A stretch of 64,000 bases of DNA from Lagopus muta (lineage: Eukaryota > Chordata > Aves > Galliformes > Phasianidae). The notes under the pieces are model-generated. The model saw only the letters and a program-made list of their open reading frames with translations. It was not told where the DNA came from and did not search any database. The position numbers and the translations under genes were made by a program. Positions 37,301-50,300 of the stretch are shown here, one piece after another; position 1 is the stretch's first letter; the number at the start of each line of letters is the position of its first letter. The stretch spans positions 22,419,001 through 22,483,000 of the forward strand of contig NC_064437.1 in NCBI RefSeq assembly GCF_023343835.1, written 5' to 3'.

Positions 37301-39848
37301 GTTCAGTGAATGAAAAATAGCATGCATTTAAACAAATTAATTTCTGGTAATGTTATTGATGGCAGTGTGGTACCAAGTTAATTGCTGTATCCTGATTTAA
37401 ACAAGAAAACATGAAATACATGCAAGATATGTCATAAGAACAAGATTATCTTATTTGGACATCCAAAAGCTTCTCTCATTGGAAACACTTCCTGCAAACA
37501 CACACAGAATTTCATGTGTGTCACTTTCTTTACAGCAGGCATCTGGAAATGCTTTTATAATAAAAAGTCATATACCCCTGTCTTTACTGGATAATGTAAA
37601 GAAGGGAAGAGCAAGCAGTTTGTCATTAACAGTTGTGCTGTTAATGCTGATGGAAAAGCAAAGAGCAAGTCCTGATGAAAACACATGTTCATTATGCTGC
37701 CATAATATGTGCCTTTATGAACAGCTGGGGTGCATTTGACTTGGCTCGTTGCAGCTAAATAGAATCACAGCTTACAAGATTTCCTTTGCAATAGGAAAAA
37801 TTGTTTTCCAAGAGTGGGAGAAAATGAGCTTTTTATTGCATCCTTCTGTTTTTCATTCCAGTTACTGGTTGGTAACACATTTGATTGTTTCTCAATCCCT
37901 CAGAAATCTATAGAGCGTTTCAGGAAGTTTCATGCTAAGTATTTACTTAGAAGTCTAAATGTGGCAGTGCTAAGAAGCTTTCTAAACATGATTAGTGTTT
38001 CCTAAATTACTGCCAAACGTTCAGTTTGCTCTTATAGGAGGAAAAAAGGAAGACTTAAAGGTGAGGTTTCAACTTCTTTCATTTTTCTTCCTGCTCCACC
38101 ATGTAAATGTCATCCTAACCCCAGCTCTGCATCACGCTTACTGGAGAGCAAGGAGCTGCTGCCCAGAGTGATGAGGCACTAGGTCTGTGTTCTTAGGGAC
38201 TGTATACAACTGTGACATACTCCCAGAAAGCTGCAGCCAGTTGGGCTGTGCCTTTAATCCTGACAGTGGTCAGTGGTCTGGTGATGGCAGGAGAAAAGGA
38301 GTGGAGGTGGTTAGAACAGCCCTAGGGGTGGCAGAGTCATTTATGTTCACATCTCTCTCTAATTCTCTAGTAAGAAGAGAGTGGGTGAGATATAGTGGGA
38401 GGTACGCTTGCTTGATTACGTGAAGAAAAGCCTGGATGTTGCTACATGGAAATGAGACAGACATTACTGTCCCACTTGACAGGAACTGGTAGAGACTGTT
38501 ACTTAACGTTGTCTGTGTGCTAGTGAGAGAGCTTCTACTTGCTTGCCTTCTGTGACAGAGGGTCCCTCTATCTTGTCTTGGGGGAGATCCCACACTGTGC
38601 TGAGGAATGTCACAGATACCCGAGACTCATCTGTGTGTCTCTGTACAGTTCTGCTTGTACCGTGGAAGCACGCTGTGGGAAGAATGTCTGTGCAGCTCCT
38701 TCTGACATCTCATCTAGTTTAATAAACTGATAAAAGGAAACAAACCTAACATGTGAGTGCAGTAGCTTTGGTAGTCCAGGTTCTTTGCATTGCCACCAGC
38801 AGACAGACCATACTGTGTGTGTAGCCATACAGACTTGGGGTTAGTCCTCCTTAACAGTGTTCTTCAGCTAACAGGTGGCGGTTACTAATGGAACTATGTT
38901 TTTCCTTACTGTCTTTTAAACATTTCCCCCCTGTTTCGGGGTCAAATATTTACTTTAAATACTGAAATGGTCAGTGTGCTTACAATTCATACTTCAAGAA
39001 CTTCTTTTACATGAACTACTACTACTGACTTTGGTCTCATTTAAGACAGTTAGCAGTTATGCATTGAAGTGTGAGTTATTTACTTGTCCTAGTAGAAAAT
39101 AAATATATGCTCATTCAGTGATGTGTGGGAGCTTAGGTGCTCCTCTATGAAAAGAGATTCTTTTTTTTGGAAAATTGAATTGTTCTTTGTATCATTTCTT
39201 CTTTGTGGTACAGCTGGTACACCAGCGGTTAATATGCCAGAACTGGAACACATACATAGGCTGCAAATATTCTTGCTAAATCTCATCATCTCTGACTTCA
39301 TAACGTGGTATCTCAGCTAAAAAAGAAACTATTTCTTGTTTCTAGGAAGGGAAGTTGGGGAGATTTGGAATAAGATAGTAAAACAAATTTGTGAGTAATG
39401 GTGGGAAAGCATAGGGAAGAATTAATATAAGAACCATGGGTTGCTTCTTTCATTTTTTTTCTCCAGAAGAAAGGAGGAAACTTGGATGAAAAGCATTTCA
39501 CCTGATGATCAGTAAAGGAACAGCAATTGCAACTCCAGTTTTCATTTAAGTCTTTGAATGTGGAGTGTGTTGGGGGATGTAGGTTTGCTGTTCTTCAGAG
39601 CCCCTTCAGTGTCCCTTTGATTCAGTGTCATGTAGGCTTTTCCCATGCAAGTGCATTTGAGAGATCTGTCTGTATGTCCTGAAATACTTTTGAGGCAAGT
39701 ATTTGACTTAGACTTTCTGTAGATAATAAAGATCTATGCAATAAATTTGGTTATAATAATATTTAGAAATGGTAATCCTATGATACTCATTGATTTATCT
39801 GTTCACTTATTTTCCTACGGAGTACAGGAGTTTTGAGGGTGCTTTTCA

Positions 39849-39905
39849 GATGTAGTTAGAACCTGTAGTCTTGTTATGATGTAGTTGGACCTGTAGACTT
39901 GCTAT
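39849..39905. repeat. Two-copy imperfect tandem repeat, 28-29 bases
   Basis: GATGTAGTTAGAACCTGTAG and on to TTGTTAT (39849-39877) is followed by a near copy ending TTGCTAT (39878-39905), with one base deleted and a few substitutions. Confidence 0.8.
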
Positions 39906-40974
39906 GCTGTTCCTCTGAGTAGCTTTTCAATATTTACAGCCTCAATTTCTTCATTTTGCACTTTTCTGCAGTGCTGAATATCTTATAGCATGGCTTTTAT
40001 CCTGGCAAATATTTGGCATGGCCCTTTAGCTTTGACTTTTAAAAACTCATTCTTTACTTTTACGTCAAACAGCTCCGTGTTTGAAGTAAGCTGTTACATG
40101 AATGTTTTGCAGTTTGTTTCTACACAAGCAAGTTCGGTTAGCATCTGCTGCGATAGTTTCCATTAAGTTTATGATGTTAGGTAGTGAAGGATCTAAACCT
40201 CTTAGGATGTTTGAAATATGTGAGAATCAGACAGGACAATAAAAACATCAGTGAATTCCATAATCAGCAAGAAATTTAGCCTGAGAAAGTAGCAATAATG
40301 GATAATGCTGTGGTATGTGATTCATTTTCCATTAAATTTGATTCACTTGTTGTGACTCATAATAAATCACCGATTAGGTTTACTATGATCTTCTTTCCAC
40401 TGCCAAAAGAAACAAAGATGTCCGATAGAAACAACCAGAAAACTTGGTTTAGCCTGGGAAATCTGTTTAGTTGTTGCTTAACTGGAGGTATTTCCGTCAT
40501 TCATGAAAGCTCCCATCAAGCATTTCACTGTAAATTCCTGGTTGGAATGAATGGTAAATACTTAAAATACCAGAAATGTCACCCACAGCTTTGATCAATT
40601 AACACAACACTGAAGTCCTGAAGCAAATAGTTGATACAGGTTAGAAGAAGGATATGATGAATGCATCTAAACTATATTTGCAGTGTGACGAGTTCCTTCT
40701 TTTCCCTCTGAAAATTGTTGTATGGTAGGAATCATTTGGGATAAGAAATGTCTTATGCACAAACAATGACCAAAGTTATTCAAAAATCAAATCTTACCAC
40801 TGAGAAAAAAATCAAAGGTAGAATCTTGGTCTTTATGCTTCAGCTACTTTAAGAAGAATATTCTGTATTTTCACTCTGCATTTAAATTAACGTATTTGAC
40901 TTGCCTTTGATACTGTGCAACAAAAAAAACACCTTGCCAAGGCTCCCAGGGCATTATAACCCTTCCCTGTCATT

Positions 40975-41460
40975 GCTACATCTGAGGTCCTTGTGTTGCA
41001 GCCATTCCTGTGTCTGGCTGTCTTACTGACCCAGCCTGGCTCTGATCCACGGGCTGACTTTCTGATTTGACTTCAGACCTGCCCAGTTGCTGTGCCCAGA
41101 CCTTGCTTGGTGATTGCTGCTGGTGCCTCACCCTTGCTGCTGTCTGCAGACCTAATCCTGACACTTACCAACTGGTACAACATCATAACTCAACACTGAC
41201 CTGCCTCATCTGGTGTCAGAAGGCCTGGACCACGCTTGAGGCTGGCCACCATCGCTGGATCTATGCTGCTCACCTTGCCAGGTATTGCAGAACTGTGTGG
41301 CTGACAGTGATGCTGCTGCCAAGTCTGCTGGCTGCTTCCCCAGCTCCCCAGTCTGGGAGCTCAGCCTGCCCCTGGGGCTCCCTGAGTGCACCTCTGCATG
41401 CTGCATCTGCCCAACTCCCGCTGCCTGCTGCATTGAGCTGGCTCAAATGGAAGCATACAC
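40975..41460. repeat. GC- and CTG-rich block of unknown origin
   Basis: A sharply bounded stretch richer in C, G and CTG/CAG words than its AT-rich surroundings. It includes CCTTGCTTGGTGATTGCTGC and GCTGCCTGCTGCATTGAGC. An open frame of 173 codons (41067-41588) crosses it but shows no domain. It may be an unrecognised LTR or old repeat. Confidence 0.4.
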
Positions 41461-42763
41461 TGAAATCTAATCAAATTAAGGAAAAAAAATCATCTGAACT
41501 GATCGAAAGGAGTCTCAATCCTCAGGTGTTTGTGGGACTAGCGTGCAAAACTGTGTTAGGATTGCTTTCTGTTGACACTGTCCTCTGATTCTTAGCTTAA
41601 TATTTTGATTCCTGCTTCTGTGCTTCCTAGCAATTGCCAAGTCAGATTGGTCTCTGGAGCTTAATATATTTCTAGATGCTGATCTTTTCTTCTTTCACAT
41701 GGTGCTGTGCTTGTGCTCCAGCCACTTGGCAGCTTCATCAGTGCAGCGACTGCAGAAGAGGGACTGTTGGTGTGCTCTGCATTACAGATGCTGCTCTCTG
41801 CATAGAAGCTTCTGCTTCCCATAGCTACTTATCCCAGTTGTGGAAACAGTCCTCAATACCTTCCTTAAAGGAGCAGTCACTATGACAAAGCTGTTTAAGT
41901 TGCTGGTAACATGATAGCAGTATGTTCTGTGGATATGTCCTTGTGTACCTCATTTACACACTCAGCCCTGTTTAATATGTGGGAGAGTTTAATTCCGTAT
42001 TTCTCTTTCTTTGCCAGTTACCCAACGGGGTATAAACTCCCAGTTACCTTTTGTATTATACACATGGAGTATTGCAACTGTAACTTTACCATGAAATACA
42101 AATACAGAAGCCAAAGCCAGAAGAAAACCCTTGGCTGACTATTTCAGGAACAGTTTTTGATGTGTTCATATTGAACGCTGTAACTTCTGGCTCTGAAGGC
42201 CCAGCCCCTAGTGATGTTAATGTGGTGGGAAGGGAAGAAGGGAGAAAAAAACACATCGTCTACCCTTCAAATGATGCAATGAAATCCAAATTCTGTGTAA
42301 CTGGAACGTAAGTTCAGTGCTTTGAAGCTGGATGAGACACTTCCAGTAGATTGTTATCCTTTTTATGTTTCATGAATCACTTAAAGCTGCATGCTGTGCC
42401 ATCTGCTAACAGTTTGAAGCCACTGAAAACAGTATTAACAGTTTTGTCTGTGTTACTTAACAGGAATCTGACTACATGCACAAAGAGCTTGACGTAGACT
42501 TAAGATACCAAAAATGGTAAAAGCTGTGTCCCGTTAAAAAGAAGGAATCTGGTGTAAATGACAGGGCTCGGTGTGCTGCAGAGATCAGGTCTTCTCCTGT
42601 TGTGAGGGAAGTCAGCAGCGGTTGTAAATGAGATGATGCTGGAATTAGAATTGTGACATCAGAGCTAAAAAATGGAGCTCAAAACCAACAAAGTACTCAA
42701 ATTGGAAGAACAAGTAAAGTGGCCTTTATCTCACAGACAGTTGTTTTGCAGCTTCTATATATA

Positions 42764-43003
42764 GAATCATAGAATCACCAAGGGTTGGGAAGGACCTCCA
42801 AGGTCATCCAGTCCAGCTGTCCAACTACCACCAATATTTCCTCACTAAACCGTGTCCCTCAGTACAACTAAACAGTTCTTGAACACCTCCAGGGATGGTG
42901 ATGCCACCGCCTCCCTGGGCAACCCATTCCAATGTATCACCACCCTTTTGGAAAACAAATGCTTGCTAATGTCAGACCTGAACCTCCCCTGCCACAGAAC
43001 TAC
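42764..43003 (-). mobile_element. CR1 LINE 3'-end fragment
   Basis: Well-preserved reverse tail with two end units (ATAGAATCATAGAATCACC), GGTTGGGAAGGACCTCCAAG, GTCATCCAGTCCAGC and the CACCTCCAGGGATGGTGATG and TCCCTGGGCAACCCATTCCA blocks. Confidence 0.92.
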
Positions 43004-46000
43004 TTAAAACTACTTGGTTTTCATGTTAGATGGAGCAGGGTCATTGTAGTGACGTTCATGCAGTGTTTGTATCTGGATAACTGCATCATATGTTTGCTGC
43101 AGTTCTTTCCCGACAGTGAAGTGGCTTCTTTGTCACTGCAGAGCTAAATTTGCATCACACAGTTTATTGCACAGACAAACACAATATACAGTGCACAGAG
43201 TTCAGAGGTCACAACTGTTGTAAAGTTGTAATGATTGTGCTCACAGCAGCAGTAGGTGCATTGTATGCTTCAGGTTCTATTTTAGATTTACAGTTTGAAT
43301 TTACAATCCTCATATCTTGGTAAATATAATTCCTTGCTATTTGGCATAGCCTACCTCTAAAGATAGCAATCTTGACTGCAGTGAAGCCAAAGTCCAAATG
43401 GGTGTTCTGCTATAAAGGCTGTGTTTGTCCGTCTGAGATCCTTCATTTTGAAATGGCACATTCAAATACTTCTTCCCCAAAGAAAATAAAAAATACTAAT
43501 GGAGGAATCAGGCACAGTATCAGATGCATCAGCCGCTCCACTGCAGAGGACTGATGTGGCCTAGTGGTTTTTAATGACAAACAGTATTCCCAGAGAGTTT
43601 TGATTAGGTTTGGATTATGTCTCAGGCACACATGTGAGGAAGTTGTTTGTTATCCTTCTCTTCTGAAGATATAAATAATGGTGGAGCTCAGTTTACAGCT
43701 TTATGGCTGTAAACTGGTTGTCACACCCTATTTGATTATATGCATCTATGTGTAAATATTAGCATAAGGGTTTTTTCTCAGCATTTGACTTTGATTCCTG
43801 ATTCTGCAAATACTTATGTGCATACAAAGGTCCTAATGAAGTCTGATTTCTCACATGAATAATTTGTGTAGGTGTGATAAGGCTGATCAGTAAGTAATGT
43901 GGCTGGTTCCGTGCCTTTCAGTAGCCATTTGCTTTATTTCTAAACAGTTTTCATCAGAAATTCTTGCAGATAAGAAATATCTGTCATGCTTTTTCTCCTT
44001 TTGTAAGTAAGTTTAAGTCCAGAACATCTCTGAGAGGGCAATGAGTTAAAAATGAGATGTTTAATTTAGACTGGGCTTGAGTCCATATTGTTCTCAGTCC
44101 ACTGTTTATAAGAGGGTTTTATACTTCTCTGTTCTCTTGCTTATTTACAAACTTGGTGAAAGTTCATTGTTTAACGTCACTATTTTATCCTGCTATACCG
44201 TGGACTGAACTACTAAAGTAGAAATGCTTCTATGTACTGTTCCCGTCCTTTATTTTTACCTACACATTTCTTCTTTCCTTGTTGTTTTGCTATTCTTTCA
44301 TTTCCTTTCTTGTCCTCCTTTTGTCCTCAAGTTCATAATAAAGCAAAACCCAGAATAGAGGATAATATTTATGGACACAAATGCAACTCTGAAATTACAA
44401 AATGCTAACTTATTAAAATAGTCTGATTTTTGTCTGAAGTACTAATTGATCTTGCCCTGATGTACACTTCCACTTTTTCTTAATCTTTGAAGATAAATAA
44501 TGCAGTAATTGATATATCTGTTTTTTTTTTTCCTTGAAATCCCATTTCTTCTCTTGTGTAGTGTATAGTGTGTATAAATAGGAGGCAGGGATCACTTCCT
44601 CAGGAGCAGTGTCAAAAACAGGAAGTTTTTTGTGCAACTTCCTCAGTGGACTTTGAAAACATTGCAAGTGTTCGTACCTTGAGGCATATTTTGGATGTGA
44701 TGCACTACATACGTGGTTAGTACTCATGCTGTTAATGATACTTCACCACACACCAACTACATCTGTACTTGCATTTGCTTTGCTTGAAAACTACCTTGGG
44801 ATATAGCAAAGCAATTAGTTTTTCTCATGTCTCATGGGTACAACTTGCAAGACCAAATTAAGGCTGGACACGCCTTTCTTTGCGGACTGCAATTACAATG
44901 TTAATAGATGGCCATAGATTTTACTGACTGATCCTTATTTTTTTATTGGGTCATGTTGCAAGCTTAGTGTTGTCTGATGTGGCCAGGAAGACTTGTGATA
45001 CTGATGGGTGGGGATCTAGTCAGCTGGAATATCTCATTTTTCCAAAGATAACATGCCAGGAACTGCTGAGGATGAGCTTGCAGAGACAACTCTTCCTCTG
45101 TGAGCCAAGCAGAGGCAGTACCAAGTCCAGATGTCACCCAGCGCTTCTAGCTCACAAGTGCCTTCACAGTATCCTGCCTTCAAGTCGTAAGCTCTGAGAA
45201 AACAGAACTGATAACATGAGGTCCTCTCTAGCTATTTGATCTTCATGTTCTCAGGCTGTATCTACATAAGCTACAGCATAGCTGTAAGGCAATAAAGGTA
45301 AATAAGGTAAGCTTATTTGGAGTAAAAATGCAGAACATGCAGCAGAGGCTGGCATCCATGCCCACATATAGTAAAGCACTGCTGTAGCTTGCTGGATTTG
45401 TCTGCTCTGTGCTGACTTCACTTAGTTGGAGGTCTGAGGAAGGTAGGTGCAGCTGAGCACTGCTCATAGCCAGGTTATAACTTACAGGGTCTGTCATGAT
45501 TCAGCTTTAAATATGCAAGAAGAAGTTAACTTCATAATATGATCAGTGAGAGAGCCCTTGGGAAGAGTAATCTGTCTGGTGTAGTCTTATGTTAACTGAG
45601 TAAGAGCATGTTAAATTAATCACTGCCTCTTATATGTTGACACTGATTAGGCTAACACTGCTGTTGTATTATTTTTTTAAATTACTTAAATAAGGAGATG
45701 GGCTCTCGTGTTCAGTTACGTCAGTTCTCTAATGGTCCCTTTTGTTTGCGTCTTCATCTACCCTCCTTGGCAGCTGATAATAAAGAGAGCAGTTGTGCCT
45801 GCAGTTTGGGCATTATCTAAATTGTTAACAGGAATGAAAAGAATCTAACGTTCTTGTTTTTCCTCAAGACTTGCAGCTAATGGCTTCCTGTTCTTGTTTC
45901 ACTTTGGGTTTTTTGCTTACTTTAATACAATTTCCTGTTTTGTTTTTTGTACTTGTAGGATTATATGTCACCTTCATGAGTAGGTGCGTTACGTTCTATG

Positions 46001-46889
46001 TTCTGACGTAATCCTGTTTCTGTCTGTGTGTATACAGGAGTCAGGAGGCTTAAAATTGTCAGTTTCAGTATCTCTGTGGACATTTTGATGATGTCATTTT
46101 TGTCTTTGACAGCCTTCAATCTGAGTTCAAAATCCTACATGGATTATTGCTGTTATTTTTGATCCAGTGTCAATTAAGGCAAGTTCCCTACTGCCACCTT
46201 CCCCTACAAGGAAAAGGACAAAAATAATTGTTACCTTGTTCTCCCAGCAGGGTCAGATACCCATTGTCACAGAAAAATGTTCTTGCATTTGATTAAGCTT
46301 CTCAACATCCATCCTGAATTTTGACACTCGTGTGCCAAACGAAGATGAAGAACCTCATTTCTTTCTAACAGAATAATGTCTTTCAGTGGAATTCCAAGTG
46401 CAACATCCTGTTCTCCTGGTATGCATAGCGTGCAGCGGGGTTTTATCATCATTTCCTTCACAAAACAGCATTCCCTCTCTAATGTGTTTGGTGGTGAGAG
46501 ATGGAGAGATACAAAGATTTCAGATGCCATTTGTGAAGTCCACACTAACAAGTACTCCACAGACTATAAGAAATAAAATTTAGCCATGAGAGCCCAAGGC
46601 ATGGATGCCACTACTGAAATGGAGGTGGTTCTTGCTTAATCTTTAGTGCATTAGCTGAAAAACAGGAGAGAACTGCTGTGTACCACTGACTTATATGTCA
46701 GTCTCGGAAGAAAAAAATTGGGCTTGTGTTCATACAACACTCTGACTTGTATGTACCACTTTCTGAAGAGCAGATTCTGGAAAATGTTTTCTCTTGTTTT
46801 TTTTTTTTCCTTTAAACTTTAAGTGCATTCAGCCAGAATCCTTATGTTGATGGTGGAATGGAGCCTCTGAATGTCTGTAGTTACGACGT

Positions 46890-47308
46890 GAGAGACACTT
46901 GGAGCATGTCCAGAGAAGGGCAATGGAGCTGTGAGGGGTCTGTGACACAGGTCTTACAAGGAATGACTGAGGGAAATAGGATGGGACAGTCTGGAAAGAG
47001 GAGCTCAGGGGAGACCTCGTACAGTGCTCTGAATGGGAGGTTGTGGGAAAACGGGGATCAGCCTCTTCTCCCAGGTAACAGCGATAGGATGAGAGGGAAT
47101 GGCCTCAGGTTATGCCAGGGGAGGGAAAACTTGCTCTGAAAGAGTGGTTGGGCATTGGCACAGGGAGGTGATGGAGTCACTGTCCCTGGAGGTGTTCAAG
47201 AACTGAGAAGGTGTGGTATTAAGGAATGTTGTTAGTGGGGAAATACTGGTGTTAGGTGGGCGGTTGGATGATCTTACAGGTCTTTTCCATAATGATTCCA
47301 TGATTTTA
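46890..47308 (+). mobile_element. CR1 LINE 3' fragment, about 420 bp
   Basis: Longest CR1 piece in the window. From GACACTTGGAGCATGTCCAG and AGAAGGGCAATGGAGCTGTG through TGGGACAGTCTGGAAAGAGG and TCCCTGGAGGTGTTCAAGAA to TTGGATGATCTTACAGGTCT and a terminal ATTCCATGATT unit. Reading frames are broken. Confidence 0.92.
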
Positions 47309-50300
47309 AAAAATAGATTTGGTGTACTGCAAAAAAATTAACAGTTGGAAGAGTCTCAGGTGGCACCAGTGATCTCAGTGCCTGCCATCAGTGATAGAAT
47401 CAGTCTGCAGCAGCACCAGTTCCTGTGTGTTTTTGTAACTGCTGAAATCAAATCTAATGCAGCTACTGAAGGTAAAACATTTTAGGATTTGTTAACTTTT
47501 GTCTCCCTTATCATTTAGAGTCAATAAATTCAGACATAAGAAGAGCAGAAGTAGAGCAGCATTCATATGAGCTAAATATTCCCATGTGCAGATGTAGGTG
47601 AGTGATTTTTAATCAGTTACTGGTGTGCCTGCACGTCAATGCTCGCTTACATAAACTGCAGTTCAGCTATACAGAGACATTAACAGCAACTGCAAAGAGA
47701 ATCCTCCCTTTTCTTTTTTTCAGTTCTTAATTTTGATCTTAAGAAAATCCTGGAAGCAAATACTCGGTCTTTTGATAATAGTGGTTTAAAGGTGTCAGGA
47801 AGCAGGAAACAAACAGAAGGGTGAGTGATCTCTTCTGCCTGCTCCCTTCCTTCCAGCCCCTATATAAACACCCGATGGTGCTGCTCATCGTGCTGCCGAG
47901 TTCTCCTGCCCCAAAGGGATGCTCTGGATTTATAGAGCAAACAGTTTTAGTTTCCCCAGAAACCCAGGTTTGTTTTAAAGCTGCCTTCGTTCATTTAGTG
48001 AGCATCTTCTTTCTTTTTACAACATGTGTTCAATAAAGCAACCCTTTGCTTATCTTTATGAGGCGTACCTTAGCACAGCTCCTCTGGCATTATCCTCACA
48101 AAATGCCATCACAGACATTGGAGGCATAGCATTATTTATTAGCCCATTCTGGTGCAACTCAATTACTTTCTTTCCTTTAAAAGTGCTTGCTGCTGGAGCA
48201 GGCCTTTTGAGAGCAGCCAGTGTTCTTGTTTTTCTAACCATTTCTCTGCAGATGCCACACCTCACTTGAAAAGATATGTTCCTAAGCTGACCTTTCAGAG
48301 CAGCCCACAGCAGGTCGTGATTTGTCAGTTCCTTGTTCTAAAAGCAAATAGCTTCTGTTAAATGTCTTGCATGAGACTGATTGCAACGTGGCCTGAAGCA
48401 GCTGCTTTGCTTGCGATTTGTAACTCGGGCTGGCTGTGGGGGAAAGCAAATCTGAGCGATGGGAGAAAATGTACGTGTGTTGGAGAAGTGCAACCTATCT
48501 TTTGATTGAGGCCCAATCTTTTTCCCCCAGACAGAAGTATGTAAACAGAGCCTGCACGGAGTGGGGCATAAACACATTGCTCACCGAGGGGATATCGGAA
48601 CTTACCAAAACTTACCCTATGGATTTTGTAGGAGTGCATCAGCTGAAAACAACAACTCCTGAAAAATGAGATGGGAACCATATTTAGAAATCATGGCTTT
48701 CACCTTTTGGTGGCTGTGACAACTGCACCCAGGGCATGCACGTTATTTTATCACCAGATGGGAGAAGCTGGCTGCTCAGCAGCGAGCCAAAGAGGAGCAA
48801 GGCTGTGTGAAAATAACAACAGGAGCTCTGGAGATGCGGTGAATGGAGTTCATAAGCAACTTTTAATCCTGCGTGCCCATTTCTGCCTGCTCCTTACAGG
48901 GCGGTGGGCAGTTTCCCCTTTCCCCGTGCAGCCCCATGGAGAGGGCTCTGCTGTATGCTCTGTGCTGCAGCCCCTTGCTGTGAGTCTGCTGCTCTCCTGA
49001 GCCTCTGTGCAGGAAATAGCTGAGCTAATTTTAGAAGCAAAAACAGCCGAAAGAGGCCAATAGCGAATGCAGCCAGAGTATCTGCTGGCTAATTGGTTAT
49101 GAAACCTGATTGATGCTCAGGCTTTTTCTGTATTAGTCTTGGCGGGGTTGGGGGAAAAGCAATGCAGACCTTTTCTGAGGCAGACATAAACGAACAGAAG
49201 CTCTTTAAAAATGAGCTTGTGGGAAATGAGGGGTTGGTGCAATACATCATGGGGACAGAGACTGCATGACAGCTTTTTGGGTACGCATTGGCATAAAATC
49301 TGCTGGAGAGAGAAGAAATTATGATACTTTGCCTAGCGTGAACCAAGGGAAAGCGCAGGCTGCTGCTCATGTTGCACTGCCATGCAGCTCTTGCACGCAG
49401 TTCTAGGCATATCGTGTTCTGCAGTTATTAAAATACAACTCCTAACGACAGCAGGAACCCAAATGCCCTTCTGAATTGTATGCAATGTGCGGCAGTTGTT
49501 CCTTCAGTTCGGGTTGTGTTTCAGTGTATGTTTTAGCAACAGATTTTTACTGCATCTGATTCCTCTACTGTTGCCCTGGCTGAGGACGCAGGAAATACAG
49601 AAACTTACTGCAACATTTGGTTTATAAGGGGAAAGATAATCAGCTCCCAGGATCTCAGCCTTGTATGACTCCGCTTTTTGTCGAGAGATGAAAACAAAAT
49701 GACTTCTGTTTAAAATCTTTTATCTTAAAATCTGTCACTGCTTTACAAATTGCTTTGCAGAATGAACAGATGGATGAGGTGAAATGGCCCTATGCTGCTT
49801 TTTGCACTGTGAGCAGGACCAGCAGTGTCCCAGTGCAGCAGAGCTGCTGGGGCTGCTCTCCTTGGTCGTCCTGAGCTTGGCAGAGAAAGACAGTGCTGCA
49901 AAGTGTTCCCCCTTATAGTCAATTTATCCCCTTCTATTCCATTCTCTCTCATCTCTTTTCTATTGTCTGCTCTTGAATAGATCTTCATCATGTTCTAATT
50001 AAAGCACTTGTTCTTCTTCCATACACTGAGGATACGGTTGCGTTCACAGTACAAAACTCTTACTAGGATTAAACAGGTTACTGGTCTGGAGAAACAAATT
50101 TTATTCTAAGCATTGTAGGTTCAAAACTAAATGGTGTGAGCGTGGCTTTAAACCCTCATGAATTTCTGGCTTTATGTTCAAGCCCTTTACAAGGTGACAT
50201 TCACTTGGAACTGTACCTGCTTTTCTTCTCTGATTGCTGCATGTGAAACAACCAATTCCTTCCCATTTTCATGGGAAGATGATGCTTCCTGCTCTTCTGT

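Noticed and set aside
41067..41588. 173-codon open frame on the plus strand
   Set aside because: It lies in the GC/CTG-rich block, with biased composition and no domain or splice support.
48358..49000. Overlapping frames of about 80-110 codons on both strands
   Set aside because: No domain, no splice structure, and frames on opposite strands overlap as expected by chance.
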